DNA of 64,000 nt from Lactobacillus sp. ESL0677 (GTDB lineage: Bacteria; Bacillota; Bacilli; Lactobacillales; Lactobacillaceae). The translations under genes and the position numbers were made by a program. Below are positions 52,965-64,000 of this stretch, one piece after another. Location of the stretch: the NCBI RefSeq assembly GCF_029392875.1, contig NZ_CP113946.1:124001-188000 (forward strand), written 5' to 3'. The notes under the pieces were generated by a model. It saw nothing but the letters and a program-made list of their open reading frames with translations, searched no databases and was not told the origin of the DNA. The first letter of the stretch is position 1. Each line of letters begins with the position of its first letter.

Positions 52965-53930
52965 ATGAAAAAGATTGATGGTCACTTGCATTTAGTGCGC
53001 TCACTTGCCGGCTTTAATGGGAAGGGCAGTCTAACAGCTCTGGGTAATGGTCGGGCGATTTGGGATAATGATCAAACTGTCATTAAGCTGTTTCCAGATG
53101 GTTGGGGTGATGATACCTTTACCGCTGAGTCGGCGTTAAAAGTTTTAGCAGCTAGTGGAGTTACTAAAGCTGTTTTATTGCAGGGCAGTCTATATGGTTT
53201 TCAAAATTATTATTCTTATCAGGCAGTTAAAAAATACCCTGACCACTTTATTGGTGCCTTTTCGGTGGACCCGTTTAGCGAATTTTACATGCAGATTGTT
53301 AAGCGACATGTCGAAAAGTTGGGCTTTAGAGCGATGAAGTTTGAAATTAGTCAAGGTGGTGGCATGACTGGGTATCACGTGACCACGCCATTTCGTTTAG
53401 ATACCGATCCGCGTATTGGCCGCATTTTTCATTATCTTAGCGATTATCCCGGCTTTGTGGTCACTGTGGATTACGGTGATTATTCGCAAGCTAGTTATCA
53501 GCCGGAAGCGATTGTTAACTTAGCTAAAATGTACCCTCAACTAGACTTTGTGGTTTGCCATTTGTCCTTTCCAAATGCTGATCATTTGCAACGTCTACAA
53601 AATGCACTCGAGCAGTGGCAGCCTTATCACAATATCTATACTGATATTGCGGCAATTCAGGATATTGAAGGTGAAACTGCTGAACCGTTTGCGCGTTGTC
53701 AAAAAGATGTCACCCTTGCTAAACAGGTCTTAGGTGCTAAGCGGATTATTTGGGGCAGTGATGCACCGTGGTCGGCGACCTTTAATTCTTACCAGAGTTT
53801 AGCAACTTGGTTAGAGCAGACTACGATTTTTACTCCAGGTGAACTGGCAGATGTGATGTACAACAATGCTAATCGAATTTATTTTAAAAAAGCGGCAATT
53901 GCAGCTGTTAAGGCTGCTGATGAAGGTTAG
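52965..53930 (+). CDS. Amidohydrolase-superfamily metal-dependent hydrolase
   Basis: 321 residues. The N-terminal DGHLHL (His 7, His 9) is the HxH metal site, CHLSFPN (~198-204) a third His, and WGSDAPW (~264-270) the catalytic Asp. This layout fits the amidohydrolase-2 group (TIM barrel; decarboxylases and lactonases). CGGAGG-type site before ATG. The next gene, a 2-hydroxyacid dehydrogenase, follows after 20 bp, so both may act on one carboxylic-acid pathway. The substrate is unknown. Confidence 0.85.
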   Translation: MKKIDGHLHLVRSLAGFNGKGSLTALGNGRAIWDNDQTVIKLFPDGWGDDTFTAESALKVLAASGVTKAVLLQGSLYGFQNYYSYQAVKKYPDHFIGAFSVDPFSEFYMQIVKRHVEKLGFRAMKFEISQGGGMTGYHVTTPFRLDTDPRIGRIFHYLSDYPGFVVTVDYGDYSQASYQPEAIVNLAKMYPQLDFVVCHLSFPNADHLQRLQNALEQWQPYHNIYTDIAAIQDIEGETAEPFARCQKDVTLAKQVLGAKRIIWGSDAPWSATFNSYQSLATWLEQTTIFTPGELADVMYNNANRIYFKKAAIAAVKAADEG

Positions 53931-53950
53931 TCACTAGAAAGGAAAGTTTA

Positions 53951-54922
53951 ATGAACCAAAAAATATTGGTAACTGGGCAGGCTCCCAGACCAGGAATTAA
54001 AAAGCTGCAGGCAGAGTTTGATGTTACTTATCCATTAGACAAGCCATTTTCACGTAGAAAAGTATTACAAATGTTGCCCGAATATGATGGTTTGCTTCTG
54101 ATGGGGCTAAAGGGCGATCGCGAATTAATTGATGCTGGCACTAATCTGAAAATTATTGCTACAAGCGGTGTGGGATTTGACCATATTGATATTGATTACG
54201 CGCAAGCTAAGGGAATTGTAGTCGCTAATACCCCGCAAGCAGTACGAATGCCAACAGCGGAAATGACTATAGCATTATTGCTAGCAACTGTGCGCAAGTT
54301 ACATGTATATGATCAGAATTTGCGCTCGGGTAACTGGCTTGATGTTGGTCAGCCCCGGAATATGGGGATGAGCCTGGAAGGTAAGACTTTGGGAATTTAT
54401 GGCATGGGACGAATTGGCAGTACTGTCGGTCAGTTTGCTCAAGTGTTGGGGATGAATGTCATTTATAATAAACGCCACCGTTTAAGTCCCGCTAGGGAGC
54501 AGGAGCTTAATGTTAAATATGCAGATTTTTCAACGTTGATTAAGAATGCGGATGTCATTACCTTGCATGCTCCGTTAACGCCGCAAACCGCAGGAGTTTT
54601 TGACAGTAGTGTTTTTAACCAGATGAAGCGGACGGCTTACATTATTAATACGGCACGAGGCAAGTTAATCAACCAAGCTGATTTAATTACTGCTTTAAAG
54701 AATAAAACAATTGCTGGTGCGGGACTTGATGTGTTTGAAACTGAACCCGAGGTGCCGGAGGACTTACGAGCATTGGATAATGTAGTGCTATCGCCGCATG
54801 CGGGTACTGCAACACTGGAAGCACGGACGGCGATTGCTAGAGAGGCTTCAGCCAATCTCGTTGCTTTATTGCGAGATGGTCAGGCTAAAAATATGGTTAA
54901 TCAGGTTGCACAATATTTATAA
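53951..54922 (+). CDS. D-isomer-specific 2-hydroxyacid dehydrogenase
   Basis: 323 residues. The NAD-binding motif GIYGMGRIGS is at about 148-157, and the catalytic Arg (NTARG), Glu (ETEPE) and His (SPHAG) appear in order near 235, 264 and 281. It interconverts a 2-oxoacid and a D-2-hydroxyacid, possibly glyoxylate or a hydroxypyruvate-like substrate. Operon with the amidohydrolase. AAGGAAAG is the ribosome-binding site; a strong terminator follows. Confidence 0.9.
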   Translation: MNQKILVTGQAPRPGIKKLQAEFDVTYPLDKPFSRRKVLQMLPEYDGLLLMGLKGDRELIDAGTNLKIIATSGVGFDHIDIDYAQAKGIVVANTPQAVRMPTAEMTIALLLATVRKLHVYDQNLRSGNWLDVGQPRNMGMSLEGKTLGIYGMGRIGSTVGQFAQVLGMNVIYNKRHRLSPAREQELNVKYADFSTLIKNADVITLHAPLTPQTAGVFDSSVFNQMKRTAYIINTARGKLINQADLITALKNKTIAGAGLDVFETEPEVPEDLRALDNVVLSPHAGTATLEARTAIAREASANLVALLRDGQAKNMVNQVAQYL

Positions 54923-54937
54923 GGAAGAAATAAGATA

Positions 54938-54973
54938 AAACAGGCTGGAAAGTAATTGCTTTCCAGCCTGTTT
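54938..54973. terminator. Bidirectional terminator
   Basis: A perfect 15-bp stem (54938-54952 with 54959-54973) between convergent genes. Confidence 0.9.
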
Positions 54974-54979
54974 ATTTGG

Positions 54980-55741
54980 TTAAAGCTGCACCTGAATGAC
55001 TTGTATCCCGGCTTTAATAAAATCATCAATAATCTTCTTGGGTGTAAAAGAATCAGTGATTAGCAAGTCAATGTCGGTTGCTTGGCAAATTGTGAAGTTA
55101 GAGAACTGCTTAAATTTACTATAATCAGCAACCACAATTAATTTTCGCGCGTGTTTAATAATTGCCTCGTTAACTTTGGCTTCTTCAATAAATGGTGTAG
55201 AAACGCCACGATTTAAACTAAGTCCAGCACAACCAATAATTGCCCAGTCGGCATAAATTTTTAAAAATGGCTCAATTGCTAAATCACCACTCATAATCAT
55301 TTTACGACTGATATTGCCACCACTTAAAATAATTTTGCTATTGCTGGCACGCATATCTAAATTTCCCGCATAACCATTATTAGTTAAGATATTAACGTCT
55401 TTTCTTAACAAATATGGGATAGCCTCAAAGGCTGTTGTACTTGAATTAACAAAGACCCAATTGTGCTTTTCAACGTGGGATGAAGCCTCCTTACCAATTC
55501 GCTGTTTGATGTAACTTACGGAATCTGTAAACGGAATTTCTTCAGGCTTAACTAAGGAAATAATTCCTTTTTCTTGCTTAATTTGTCCCTGATTGGCTAA
55601 GTTACTACAATCTCGTCGAATCGTCATTATTGATACGCCTAGTTTTTCGCTAAGTTCATCTAATGAGATGCTTTTTTGATGATTTAGTAAATCAATGATT
55701 TTTTTTCTTCTATTTTTTATTTCTTGGTATGAATTTTTCAT
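54980..55741 (-). CDS. ulaR: DeoR-family repressor, probable ula regulator (UlaR-like)
   Basis: 253 residues. The DeoR HTH (ISLDELSEKLGVSIMTIRRDC, about 22-42) is followed by the sugar-phosphate-sensing DeoRC domain with VFVNSSTTAFEAIPYL and AIIGCAGLSLNRGVSTPF. It is divergent from ulaG, and the ~200-bp gap holds several ATCATAAAAT-type repeats, the likely operators. In enterobacteria, UlaR is derepressed by L-ascorbate 6-phosphate; the same is inferred here from position only. Confidence 0.85.
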   Translation of the reverse strand: MKNSYQEIKNRRKKIIDLLNHQKSISLDELSEKLGVSIMTIRRDCSNLANQGQIKQEKGIISLVKPEEIPFTDSVSYIKQRIGKEASSHVEKHNWVFVNSSTTAFEAIPYLLRKDVNILTNNGYAGNLDMRASNSKIILSGGNISRKMIMSGDLAIEPFLKIYADWAIIGCAGLSLNRGVSTPFIEEAKVNEAIIKHARKLIVVADYSKFKQFSNFTICQATDIDLLITDSFTPKKIIDDFIKAGIQVIQVQL

Positions 55742-55790
55742 TTTAATTCCCTAGTTAATAATAATTTCCAACATTGACTATCAAAAAAAT

Positions 55791-55875
55791 ATCATAAAAT
55801 CGTGATAAATTCTAGAATTAAGATATTGCTTGCCATAAAATATCATAAAAATATCAAATTATCATAAAATATGAT
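55791..55875. promoter_or_regulatory. Repeated operators for the DeoR-type repressor
   Basis: ATCATAAAATCGTGAT (55791-55806), the half-site ATCATAAAAAT (55842-55852) and the perfect inverted repeat ATCATA-AAA-TATGAT (55861-55875) share one motif. The last one directly abuts the ulaG -35 box. Confidence 0.6.
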
Positions 55876-55903
55876 TGAAAGCGATAACACAAAACAATAT
55901 AAT
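55875..55903 (+). promoter_or_regulatory. ula promoter overlapped by a cre site
   Basis: TTGAAA (55875-55880), 17-bp spacer, TATAAT (55898-55903). TTGAAAGCGATAACA (55875-55889) matches the catabolite-responsive element consensus at every fixed position and covers the -35, so CcpA should repress the operon when glucose is present. Confidence 0.85.
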
Positions 55904-55944
55904 TTAATATGAAAACAAAGAAAGATACTTTTTAGGAGGAAAAA

Positions 55945-57018
55945 ATGTCAAAACCTACAAATATTAATGAAGTTACACCTGCAGTTTTTGCGGAAAACAA
56001 TTTCCCTGAATGGGGTACATATTTAAATGAACAGATTGCAGATAAACAAGTACCCGAAAAGTCATTTTCAATTTGGTGGCTAGGATGTATGGGAATGTGG
56101 CTCAAGACACATGAAGGTACCAACATTGCTATTGATATGTGGAACGGCACAGGTAAGCATACACATGGTGACGGTAAAATGCGTAAGGGTCACCAAATGA
56201 TGCGGATGACTGGTGGGGAAGCCTTACAGCCAAACATGCGTAACAAGCCATATGTAATTGATCCATTTGCAATTAGGGATTTGGATGCATTGTGTGTTAC
56301 TCATACTCACCACGATCACTTAGATATTTATACTGCAGCTTGTGTAAATAAGTTCTGTCCAAATGCTAAGTTTATTGGGCCTCAAGGAGTTGCTGATGAA
56401 TGGAAGTCATGGGGCGTTCCTGAAGAAAAAATCATCGTTGTAAAACCAGGTGATGAAGTCAAGGTAGGCTCTGTAACGATTAAGGCTCTAGAAGCTTTTG
56501 ATAGAACAGAATTAGTAACTGAAGACGATCCTAATGTTAAATTGGCTGGGACGAAGCCAAAGGAAATGGCAAAGTTGGCCGTAAATTATCTTCTTGAAAC
56601 TTCAGGTGGTAATTTATATCACTCAGGTGATTCTCATTATTCTAACACTTATGTTAAGCATGGTAATGAAAATAAAATTGATGTTACATTATGTGCTTAT
56701 GGTGAAAATCCTCGTGGTATTACTGATAAATTGGATGATTCACAAGTTTTACGAATGGGTGAAGCTTTGAATACTAAAGTAATTATTCCAATGCACTATG
56801 ATATTTGGTCAAATATTTATAGTGATCCTAAAGATATTTTAGCTTTATGGAGCAGAAAAAAGTACCGCTTACAATACAAATTTAAACCATATATTTGGCA
56901 AGTTGGCGGCGAATTCAATTATCCACAAGATAAAGATAATTTTGAATATATGTATGATCGTGGCTTCCATGATGCATTTAAGAATGACCCAGACTTACCA
57001 TTCCCAGAATTATTATAA
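55945..57018 (+). CDS. ulaG: L-ascorbate 6-phosphate lactonase
   Basis: 357 residues. A metallo-beta-lactamase-fold enzyme; THTHHDHLD (residues 119-127) holds the metal ligands His 120, 122, Asp 124 and His 125. It opens the lactone ring of L-ascorbate 6-phosphate to 3-keto-L-gulonate 6-phosphate. AGGAGG precedes the ATG. First gene of the ula operon. Confidence 0.93.
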   Translation: MSKPTNINEVTPAVFAENNFPEWGTYLNEQIADKQVPEKSFSIWWLGCMGMWLKTHEGTNIAIDMWNGTGKHTHGDGKMRKGHQMMRMTGGEALQPNMRNKPYVIDPFAIRDLDALCVTHTHHDHLDIYTAACVNKFCPNAKFIGPQGVADEWKSWGVPEEKIIVVKPGDEVKVGSVTIKALEAFDRTELVTEDDPNVKLAGTKPKEMAKLAVNYLLETSGGNLYHSGDSHYSNTYVKHGNENKIDVTLCAYGENPRGITDKLDDSQVLRMGEALNTKVIIPMHYDIWSNIYSDPKDILALWSRKKYRLQYKFKPYIWQVGGEFNYPQDKDNFEYMYDRGFHDAFKNDPDLPFPELL

Positions 57019-57054
57019 TTATTTTTTTAGATAATTATATGGTAGGAGGGAATT

Positions 57055-57531
57055 ATGCTACGTTATTTTTTAGAAAATCATTTGATTAATATCAGTACAG
57101 AGCATCCGCAAAATTGGGAAGATGCAATCAGAGTTTCTGGGGAAATTATGAAGTCAAATAATCTTGTTACTGATAAGTATATTGATCAAGTAATTGCTGA
57201 TGTTAAAAAGTATGGCCCATATATTGTGATTGTACCTGGGGTTGCTATGCCTCACTCACAAGCGGATAGTTCAGGTGTTTTAGGTACTGGTATTGGTTTA
57301 ACAATTTTTCCAGAAGCAGTTTCCTTCGACAAAGATGATTCTGAAAAGGATGCTCAACTGTTCTTTATGCTAGCTGCCAAGGATAACAAGCAGCACATGG
57401 AGAATATTGCTAACTTGTCCAATATGCTAATGGAAGATGGCTTGATTGAAGATTTACGGAAAGTTAGAAGCTTAGAAGATTACCGTCAAGTGATGGACAA
57501 GTACGAATTAAGCACAAAAGAGAGTAGGTAA
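57055..57531 (+). CDS. ulaC: Ascorbate-type PTS IIA component
   Basis: 158 residues. The phosphorylated His 67 lies in VAMPHSQ, the mannitol/fructose-type IIA pattern. It passes phosphate from HPr to the IIB. GGAGGG before ATG 57055; the IIC gene follows 4 bp later. Confidence 0.9.
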   Translation: MLRYFLENHLINISTEHPQNWEDAIRVSGEIMKSNNLVTDKYIDQVIADVKKYGPYIVIVPGVAMPHSQADSSGVLGTGIGLTIFPEAVSFDKDDSEKDAQLFFMLAAKDNKQHMENIANLSNMLMEDGLIEDLRKVRSLEDYRQVMDKYELSTKESR

Positions 57532-57535
57532 GCAA

Positions 57536-59032
57536 ATGCAAAATGTTTTAAATGTTTTACTAGCCATTTGGAGCTACTTTGCCACTAATGTTTTAGGACA
57601 ACCTGCATTTATGATCGGTTTTATTGTTTTAATCGGTTATATTTTGGAACGTAAAAAGTGGTACGAAGTCTTGTCTGGCTTTTTAAAGGCTACAGTCGGC
57701 TACTTTATTTTGTCAGCTGGCTCAGGTGGACTAGTTAATACTTTCCGACCAATTTTGGTTGGGTTAAAAGATCGTTTCCATTTAAGTGCGATGATCATCG
57801 ATCCGTATTTTGGTCAAAATGCCGTTAATGCGGGGATTATGCAACGGTTTGGTCGCTCTTTTGCAGATACGATGCTGCTACTCCTATTTGCATATATTAT
57901 CAATATTTTATTGGTACGCTTTTCAAAATACACTAAATTAAGAGCGGTTTTTACAACTGGTAATGTTCAAGTTCAGCAAGCTGCTACTGCTTTCTGGCTA
58001 ATCCTGTTTTGTTTTCCAACTTTGAATAGACTGTCAATTTTGGCAATTATGAGTTTGATCTTGGGGCTTTATTGGGCCGTTGGTTCTAACTTAACTGTTG
58101 GTATTACGCAAGAGTTAACTGACGGTGCTGGTTTTGCGGTTGCTCACCAACAAATGTTTGGTATTTATTTCTTTGCTAAAATTTCTGAAATGCTTGAAAA
58201 GCATTCCATGAAAAAGGGCAAGGAAAATAAAAATAAGCGACTTGAAGATATTGAATTGCCTAGTTTTATGTCAATTTTTAATGACAATATGGTTTCAACT
58301 TCTTTGTTAATGCTGGTATTCATTGGTGCGATTTTAATCGTATTAGGTCCAGATTACTTAACTAAGGCTCATTTTATGCAAAAGGGTCAAAGCTTCGTCT
58401 TTTACATTTTGCAAACTGCATTGCAGTTCTCAGTTTATCTTGCCATTTTACAGTTGGGTGTTAGAACTTTCGTTAATGAATTAACAGAATCCTTCACAGG
58501 TATTTCTGATAGATGGCTGCCTGGTGCAGTTCCCGGTATTGATGTTGCTGCAACCTTAGGTTTTGGTTCACAAAATGCGCAAACGATTGGCTTTATGTTT
58601 GGTGCATTAGGTCAATTTACAATGATCTTTTTGTTACTGATCTTCCATTCGCCTACTTTGGTAATTGCAGGATTTATTCCGTTATTCTTTGATAATGCAG
58701 CAATTGGTTTGTACTCTAACGATCGTGGTGGTTACAAGTGTGCCATGATAATGCCGTTTATTTCTGGCTTAATTCAAGTTGCTGGGTCAGCCTTAATTGC
58801 TACTTGGGTTGGTATGGCTCGTTATGGTGGCTACCTTGGTATGTTCGACTGGGCTACTGTTTGGCCATTCTTCACTGTGATTATGAAGTACTTAGGTTAC
58901 TTTGGTGTTGCGATTATCATTATTGCATTGCTGGCAATTCCGCAATTGCAGTACCGCGCAGACCCAGAAGGTTACTTCTTAATTACTGAGGATTACTCAG
59001 CTTGGGAAAAGTTAAATCATAAGGAAGAATAA
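57536..59032 (+). CDS. ulaA: Ascorbate-type PTS IIC permease
   Basis: 498 residues with about eleven TM segments. MIGFIVLIGYILERKKWYEVLSGFLKA near the start and FNDNMVSTSLLM (~243-254) resemble UlaA/SgaT permeases, which form their own IIC fold. It imports L-ascorbate with phosphorylation. Ends before the IIB gene. Confidence 0.92.
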   Translation: MQNVLNVLLAIWSYFATNVLGQPAFMIGFIVLIGYILERKKWYEVLSGFLKATVGYFILSAGSGGLVNTFRPILVGLKDRFHLSAMIIDPYFGQNAVNAGIMQRFGRSFADTMLLLLFAYIINILLVRFSKYTKLRAVFTTGNVQVQQAATAFWLILFCFPTLNRLSILAIMSLILGLYWAVGSNLTVGITQELTDGAGFAVAHQQMFGIYFFAKISEMLEKHSMKKGKENKNKRLEDIELPSFMSIFNDNMVSTSLLMLVFIGAILIVLGPDYLTKAHFMQKGQSFVFYILQTALQFSVYLAILQLGVRTFVNELTESFTGISDRWLPGAVPGIDVAATLGFGSQNAQTIGFMFGALGQFTMIFLLLIFHSPTLVIAGFIPLFFDNAAIGLYSNDRGGYKCAMIMPFISGLIQVAGSALIATWVGMARYGGYLGMFDWATVWPFFTVIMKYLGYFGVAIIIIALLAIPQLQYRADPEGYFLITEDYSAWEKLNHKEE

Positions 59033-59062
59033 TATTTGTTTTAGGTTAAAGGAACGAGAATT

Positions 59063-59368
59063 ATGAAAATTTTAACTGCATGTGCTAACGGTTCAGGTAC
59101 TAGCTTAATGTTGATGAGAACCGTTAAAAAGACAATGGAAAAAATGGGTTATCAGATTACGCAGGCTGACCATACTTCAATTTCAGAAGCTAAAGGAATT
59201 GCTCGTAATTATGACGTTGTTTTTACTTCAATCCCGTTTATTAAAATGTTTGACGAAGTAAAAAAACGTGGCGGCGAGGTAATCGGCATTAAGAATGTTA
59301 TCTCAGCTAAAGAAGTTGAAGATAAGATTAACGAATCCGATATTCCAACAAAATTCAAGAAAAATTAA
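59063..59368 (+). CDS. ulaB: Ascorbate-type PTS IIB component
   Basis: 101 residues. TACANGSGTSLM has the phosphorylated Cys 7 in the P-loop typical of IIB. It receives phosphate from UlaC and gives it to ascorbate at UlaA. Its ATG follows AAAGGAACGAG. Confidence 0.92.
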   Translation: MKILTACANGSGTSLMLMRTVKKTMEKMGYQITQADHTSISEAKGIARNYDVVFTSIPFIKMFDEVKKRGGEVIGIKNVISAKEVEDKINESDIPTKFKKN

Positions 59369-59379
59369 AGGAGATAATA

Positions 59380-60018
59380 ATGACGATACCTAAATTACAA
59401 GTTGCCTTAGATAGTGACAATACTGCTCAAGCAATTAGCGTTTTACGCAAAGTTGAAGATTTAATTGATGTTGTTGAAGCTGGGACTATTTTGGTTTACC
59501 GCGATGGTTTAAGTGCTGTAAGGAATTTACGTGCGATGGCTCCCGATAAAATTGTTTTGGCAGATGTGAAATGTGCTGATGCCGGAACAAAATGTGGTAA
59601 GTCTTGCAAAGATGCCGGTGCTGATTGGATGACTTGTATTAATGCAGCAACAGTTCCAACAATGAGTAATGCTCAAAAAGAAATTGAAGTTCAGGTTGAG
59701 CTTTATGAAGGTTGGGATGATAAAGACAGAATGCAACAATGGCTTGACAATGGTATTCACCAAGTTGTTTATCATCAAAGTCGTGATGCTAAGTTTGCTG
59801 GTCAAAAATGGTCTGAAAAAGATGTTGAAAACGTTAAGAATTTGATCAAGCTGGGCTTCAAGGTATCTGTTACTGGTGGTGTTCATCCAGAAATTCTGAA
59901 GTTATTTAAGGGTGTACCTGTTTATACCTTTATTGCTGGTCGGGCAATTAGAGAAGCCGACGATCCTCGTGCTGTCGCACAACAGTTCAAGGACGAAATT
60001 AATAAAATTTGGGGTTAA
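59380..60018 (+). CDS. ulaD: 3-keto-L-gulonate-6-phosphate decarboxylase
   Basis: 212 residues, orotidine-phosphate-decarboxylase-like TIM barrel. Active-site DVKCADAG (residues ~65-72, with Asp and Lys) and TGGVHPE are as in UlaD/KGPDC. It gives L-xylulose 5-phosphate and CO2. Ribosome-binding site AAAGGAGA before ATG 59380. Confidence 0.93.
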   Translation: MTIPKLQVALDSDNTAQAISVLRKVEDLIDVVEAGTILVYRDGLSAVRNLRAMAPDKIVLADVKCADAGTKCGKSCKDAGADWMTCINAATVPTMSNAQKEIEVQVELYEGWDDKDRMQQWLDNGIHQVVYHQSRDAKFAGQKWSEKDVENVKNLIKLGFKVSVTGGVHPEILKLFKGVPVYTFIAGRAIREADDPRAVAQQFKDEINKIWG

Positions 60019-60091
60019 TTAATGATTAGGAAAACTATTGAGTTTAAATTCATGGTTTTCCTTTTATTTTAAATTAGAGAGGAAAAACAAC

Positions 60092-60973
60092 ATGACAGTA
60101 AATTCGTTAGGCATTTATGAAAAAGCCTTGCCACAGAATTTATCTTGGGAAGAAACTTTTAATTTAGTTCATCAATTAGGTTTTAATTTCTTAGAGTTTT
60201 CGGTTGATGAAAGTGACAAGCGATTAGCGCGGTTAGATTGGACACATGATGAACGCAAAAAATTTCGTGATCTAATGTGGTCAACTAATACAAGGATTAA
60301 TAACTTAATGCTGTCAGGACATCGCCGCTTTCCGTTAGGCTCTGCTGACTCTGATATCCGTAAAAAATCATTAGAGATGATGTCAAAGGCAGTTGATTTA
60401 TGTGTTGACTTAGGCATTCATAATATTCAGATGGCTGGTTATGATGTCTATTATGAAAAAAAGACAGATTTATCTCGTGAATATTATGTGGAAAATTTGA
60501 TTAAATGTGTTCATATGGCAGCTAAGAAAAATATTATGTTGTCGATCGAAACGATGGATGATCCATTTATTAATAACTTGTCTAAGATTGCGCAATATCA
60601 TCAACTAGCTCAAAGTCCGTGGCTGCAAGCTTATCCAGATTTAGGCAATTTAAGTGCATGGCCTGAAAATGATGTGCCTGCCGAAATTGAAAACTATATT
60701 GATACGATCTGTGCAATTCATCTAAAAGATAGTAAAAAAGTAACGCCTGATTTTAAAGGTCAATTTAAGAATGTACCTTTTGGCACAGGCTGTGTTGATT
60801 TTGTGGGCTTATTGCGGGAGCTGGTTCGCCTTAATTACAATGGTAGCTTTACGATTGAGATGTGGTCAGGCGATAACGGTGATGAGAATGCACTGGAAGA
60901 AGTTAAGGCTGCGAAGACTTTCTTTGATAAAATTTTTGCTCAAGTTGGAATCACGCAAGAAGTAGTTGAGTAA
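60092..60973 (+). CDS. ulaE: L-ribulose/L-xylulose-5-phosphate 3-epimerase
   Basis: 293 residues from ATG 60092 with AGAGAGGA upstream; a longer frame without such a site starts at 60038. The xylose-isomerase-like TIM barrel shows QMAGYDVYYE (~113-122), a metal-binding Glu in SIETMDD and IEMWSG. It converts L-xylulose 5-phosphate to L-ribulose 5-phosphate. Confidence 0.92.
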   Translation: MTVNSLGIYEKALPQNLSWEETFNLVHQLGFNFLEFSVDESDKRLARLDWTHDERKKFRDLMWSTNTRINNLMLSGHRRFPLGSADSDIRKKSLEMMSKAVDLCVDLGIHNIQMAGYDVYYEKKTDLSREYYVENLIKCVHMAAKKNIMLSIETMDDPFINNLSKIAQYHQLAQSPWLQAYPDLGNLSAWPENDVPAEIENYIDTICAIHLKDSKKVTPDFKGQFKNVPFGTGCVDFVGLLRELVRLNYNGSFTIEMWSGDNGDENALEEVKAAKTFFDKIFAQVGITQEVVE

Positions 60974-60986
60974 TGGGGAGGTTATC

Positions 60987-61682
60987 ATGCTTGAAAAGTT
61001 AAAAGAAGAAGTATATGAGGCAAATATGTCGATACCCAAACTAAATTTGGTAACTTTTACTTGGGGAAATGTATCTGGCATTGATCGTGACGCGGGATTA
61101 TACGTTATTAAGCCGTCAGGTGTACCGTATGAGGAACTTAAGCCGAAAGATTTGGTAGTTGTTAATTTAAAGGGTGAGGTAGTCGAAGGCGATAAAAATC
61201 CATCTTCAGATACGCCAACCCATACATATTTATATAATCATTTTCCTAATATTGGTGGCATTGTTCATACACATTCACCTTGGGCGGTGTCTTTTGCGGC
61301 AGCTAAAATGGATATTCCTGCGTTAAATACTACACATGCCGATACATTTTATACTGATGTTCCGGCGGCTGACGCGTTAACTAAGGAAGAAATTGAAGAA
61401 GATTATGAAGGCAATACTGGTAAGACAATTGTTAGGACTTTTAAGGAGCGACATTTAGATTATGAGGCAACTCCAGCAGCTTTAGTGAGTCAGCACGGAC
61501 CGTTTGCATGGGGAGAAACTCCTGAAAAGGCAGTTTATAATGCCAAAGTTTTAGAAGTCGTTGCAGAAGAAGATTTTCATACCTTAGAATTGACTCATCA
61601 AAGTTCCGAATTGCCGCAATACTTACTTGATAAGCATTATTATCGGAAGCATGGTCCCAATGCTTACTATGGACAAAAGTAG
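60987..61682 (+). CDS. ulaF: L-ribulose-5-phosphate 4-epimerase
   Basis: 231 residues from ATG 60987, with GGGGAGG at 60975-60981. The aldolase-II/epimerase fold has TWGNVSG near residue 26, zinc ligands in HTHSPW (~93-98) and SQHGPFAWG. It yields D-xylulose 5-phosphate for the pentose phosphate/phosphoketolase pathway. Last gene of the ula cluster; no terminator is seen after it. Confidence 0.92.
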   Translation: MLEKLKEEVYEANMSIPKLNLVTFTWGNVSGIDRDAGLYVIKPSGVPYEELKPKDLVVVNLKGEVVEGDKNPSSDTPTHTYLYNHFPNIGGIVHTHSPWAVSFAAAKMDIPALNTTHADTFYTDVPAADALTKEEIEEDYEGNTGKTIVRTFKERHLDYEATPAALVSQHGPFAWGETPEKAVYNAKVLEVVAEEDFHTLELTHQSSELPQYLLDKHYYRKHGPNAYYGQK

Positions 61683-61731
61683 TAAAAAAAGTTAAAGTTA
61701 GGTTATTTTAAAGTGCTTTATTTAGATTTAA

Positions 61732-64000
<2,269 letters not shown>

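Overview
The window looks like chromosomal DNA of a low-GC Gram-positive lactic acid bacterium, most likely Lactobacillus in the strict sense. The evidence is lactic aminopeptidase PepN, a POT-family peptide transporter, an Apf-type secreted protein, a glutamine transporter with two fused binding domains, PTS uptake for carbohydrates, AT-rich intergenic regions and strong AGGAGG ribosome-binding sites. This is inferred from gene content; no rRNA, tRNA or CRISPR array is visible.

Layout. 1-2.4 kb: gene tail, a toxin-antitoxin pair (PemK/MazF-like toxin with RelB/DinJ-like antitoxin) with a 22-bp perfect palindromic operator, a truncated IS1202/ISNCY-type transposase and two small surface or membrane proteins. 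2.5-13 kb: pepN, dtpT, an L,D-transpeptidase, a DUF4931/GalT-like protein, an alpha/beta hydrolase, an ECF S-component and two zinc-ribbon membrane proteins. 13-17.5 kb: a Bce-type ABC transporter with two tandemly duplicated permeases. 17.5-28 kb: birA divergent from a complete fatty-acid operon (fabT-H-acpP-K-D-G-F-accB-fabZ-accC-D-A), with FabT-like sites between them. 28-36.4 kb: glnPQ, a remnant of an Fst-like type I toxin-antitoxin locus, and livJHMGF behind a leader-peptide attenuator. 36.4-49.4 kb: a SorC-type regulator, TPP-riboswitch-controlled thiW, a phosphatase, a secreted matrixin-like protease, helD, a GNAT acetyltransferase, an SGNH hydrolase, coaA, efp, secreted proteins, a frameshifted penicillin V acylase-like gene, a small HTH gene with a frameshifted partner, and a LytTR/DUF3021 pair. 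49.4-55 kb: a tryptophan-type ABC transporter (trpXYZ-like) behind a second leader-peptide attenuator, then an amidohydrolase and a 2-hydroxyacid dehydrogenase. 55-64 kb: a DeoR-type regulator divergent from a full L-ascorbate operon (ulaG-C-A-B-D-E-F), then a beta-glucoside PTS and the start of a GH1 6-phospho-beta-glucosidase.

How it works together. The cell imports peptides (DtpT), trims them (PepN) and imports Gln/Glu, branched-chain and probably aromatic amino acids with dedicated ABC systems. It makes malonyl-ACP and fatty acids from one operon whose biotinylated subunit AccB is served by the adjacent BirA. Ascorbate is taken up and converted by the Ula enzymes to D-xylulose 5-phosphate, under an apparent DeoR-type repressor and a cre site that overlaps the -35 box.

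The most interesting points are: (1) two amino-acid transporter operons, liv and trp, each preceded by a short ORF carrying Leu/Ile or Trp codons and a five-segment chain of mutually exclusive RNA helices ending in a terminator, with the same inferred logic; (2) an Fst-like type I toxin-antitoxin architecture whose toxin frame is interrupted after nine codons; (3) three apparent one-base deletions in short homopolymers, which could be real gene decay or assembly errors.
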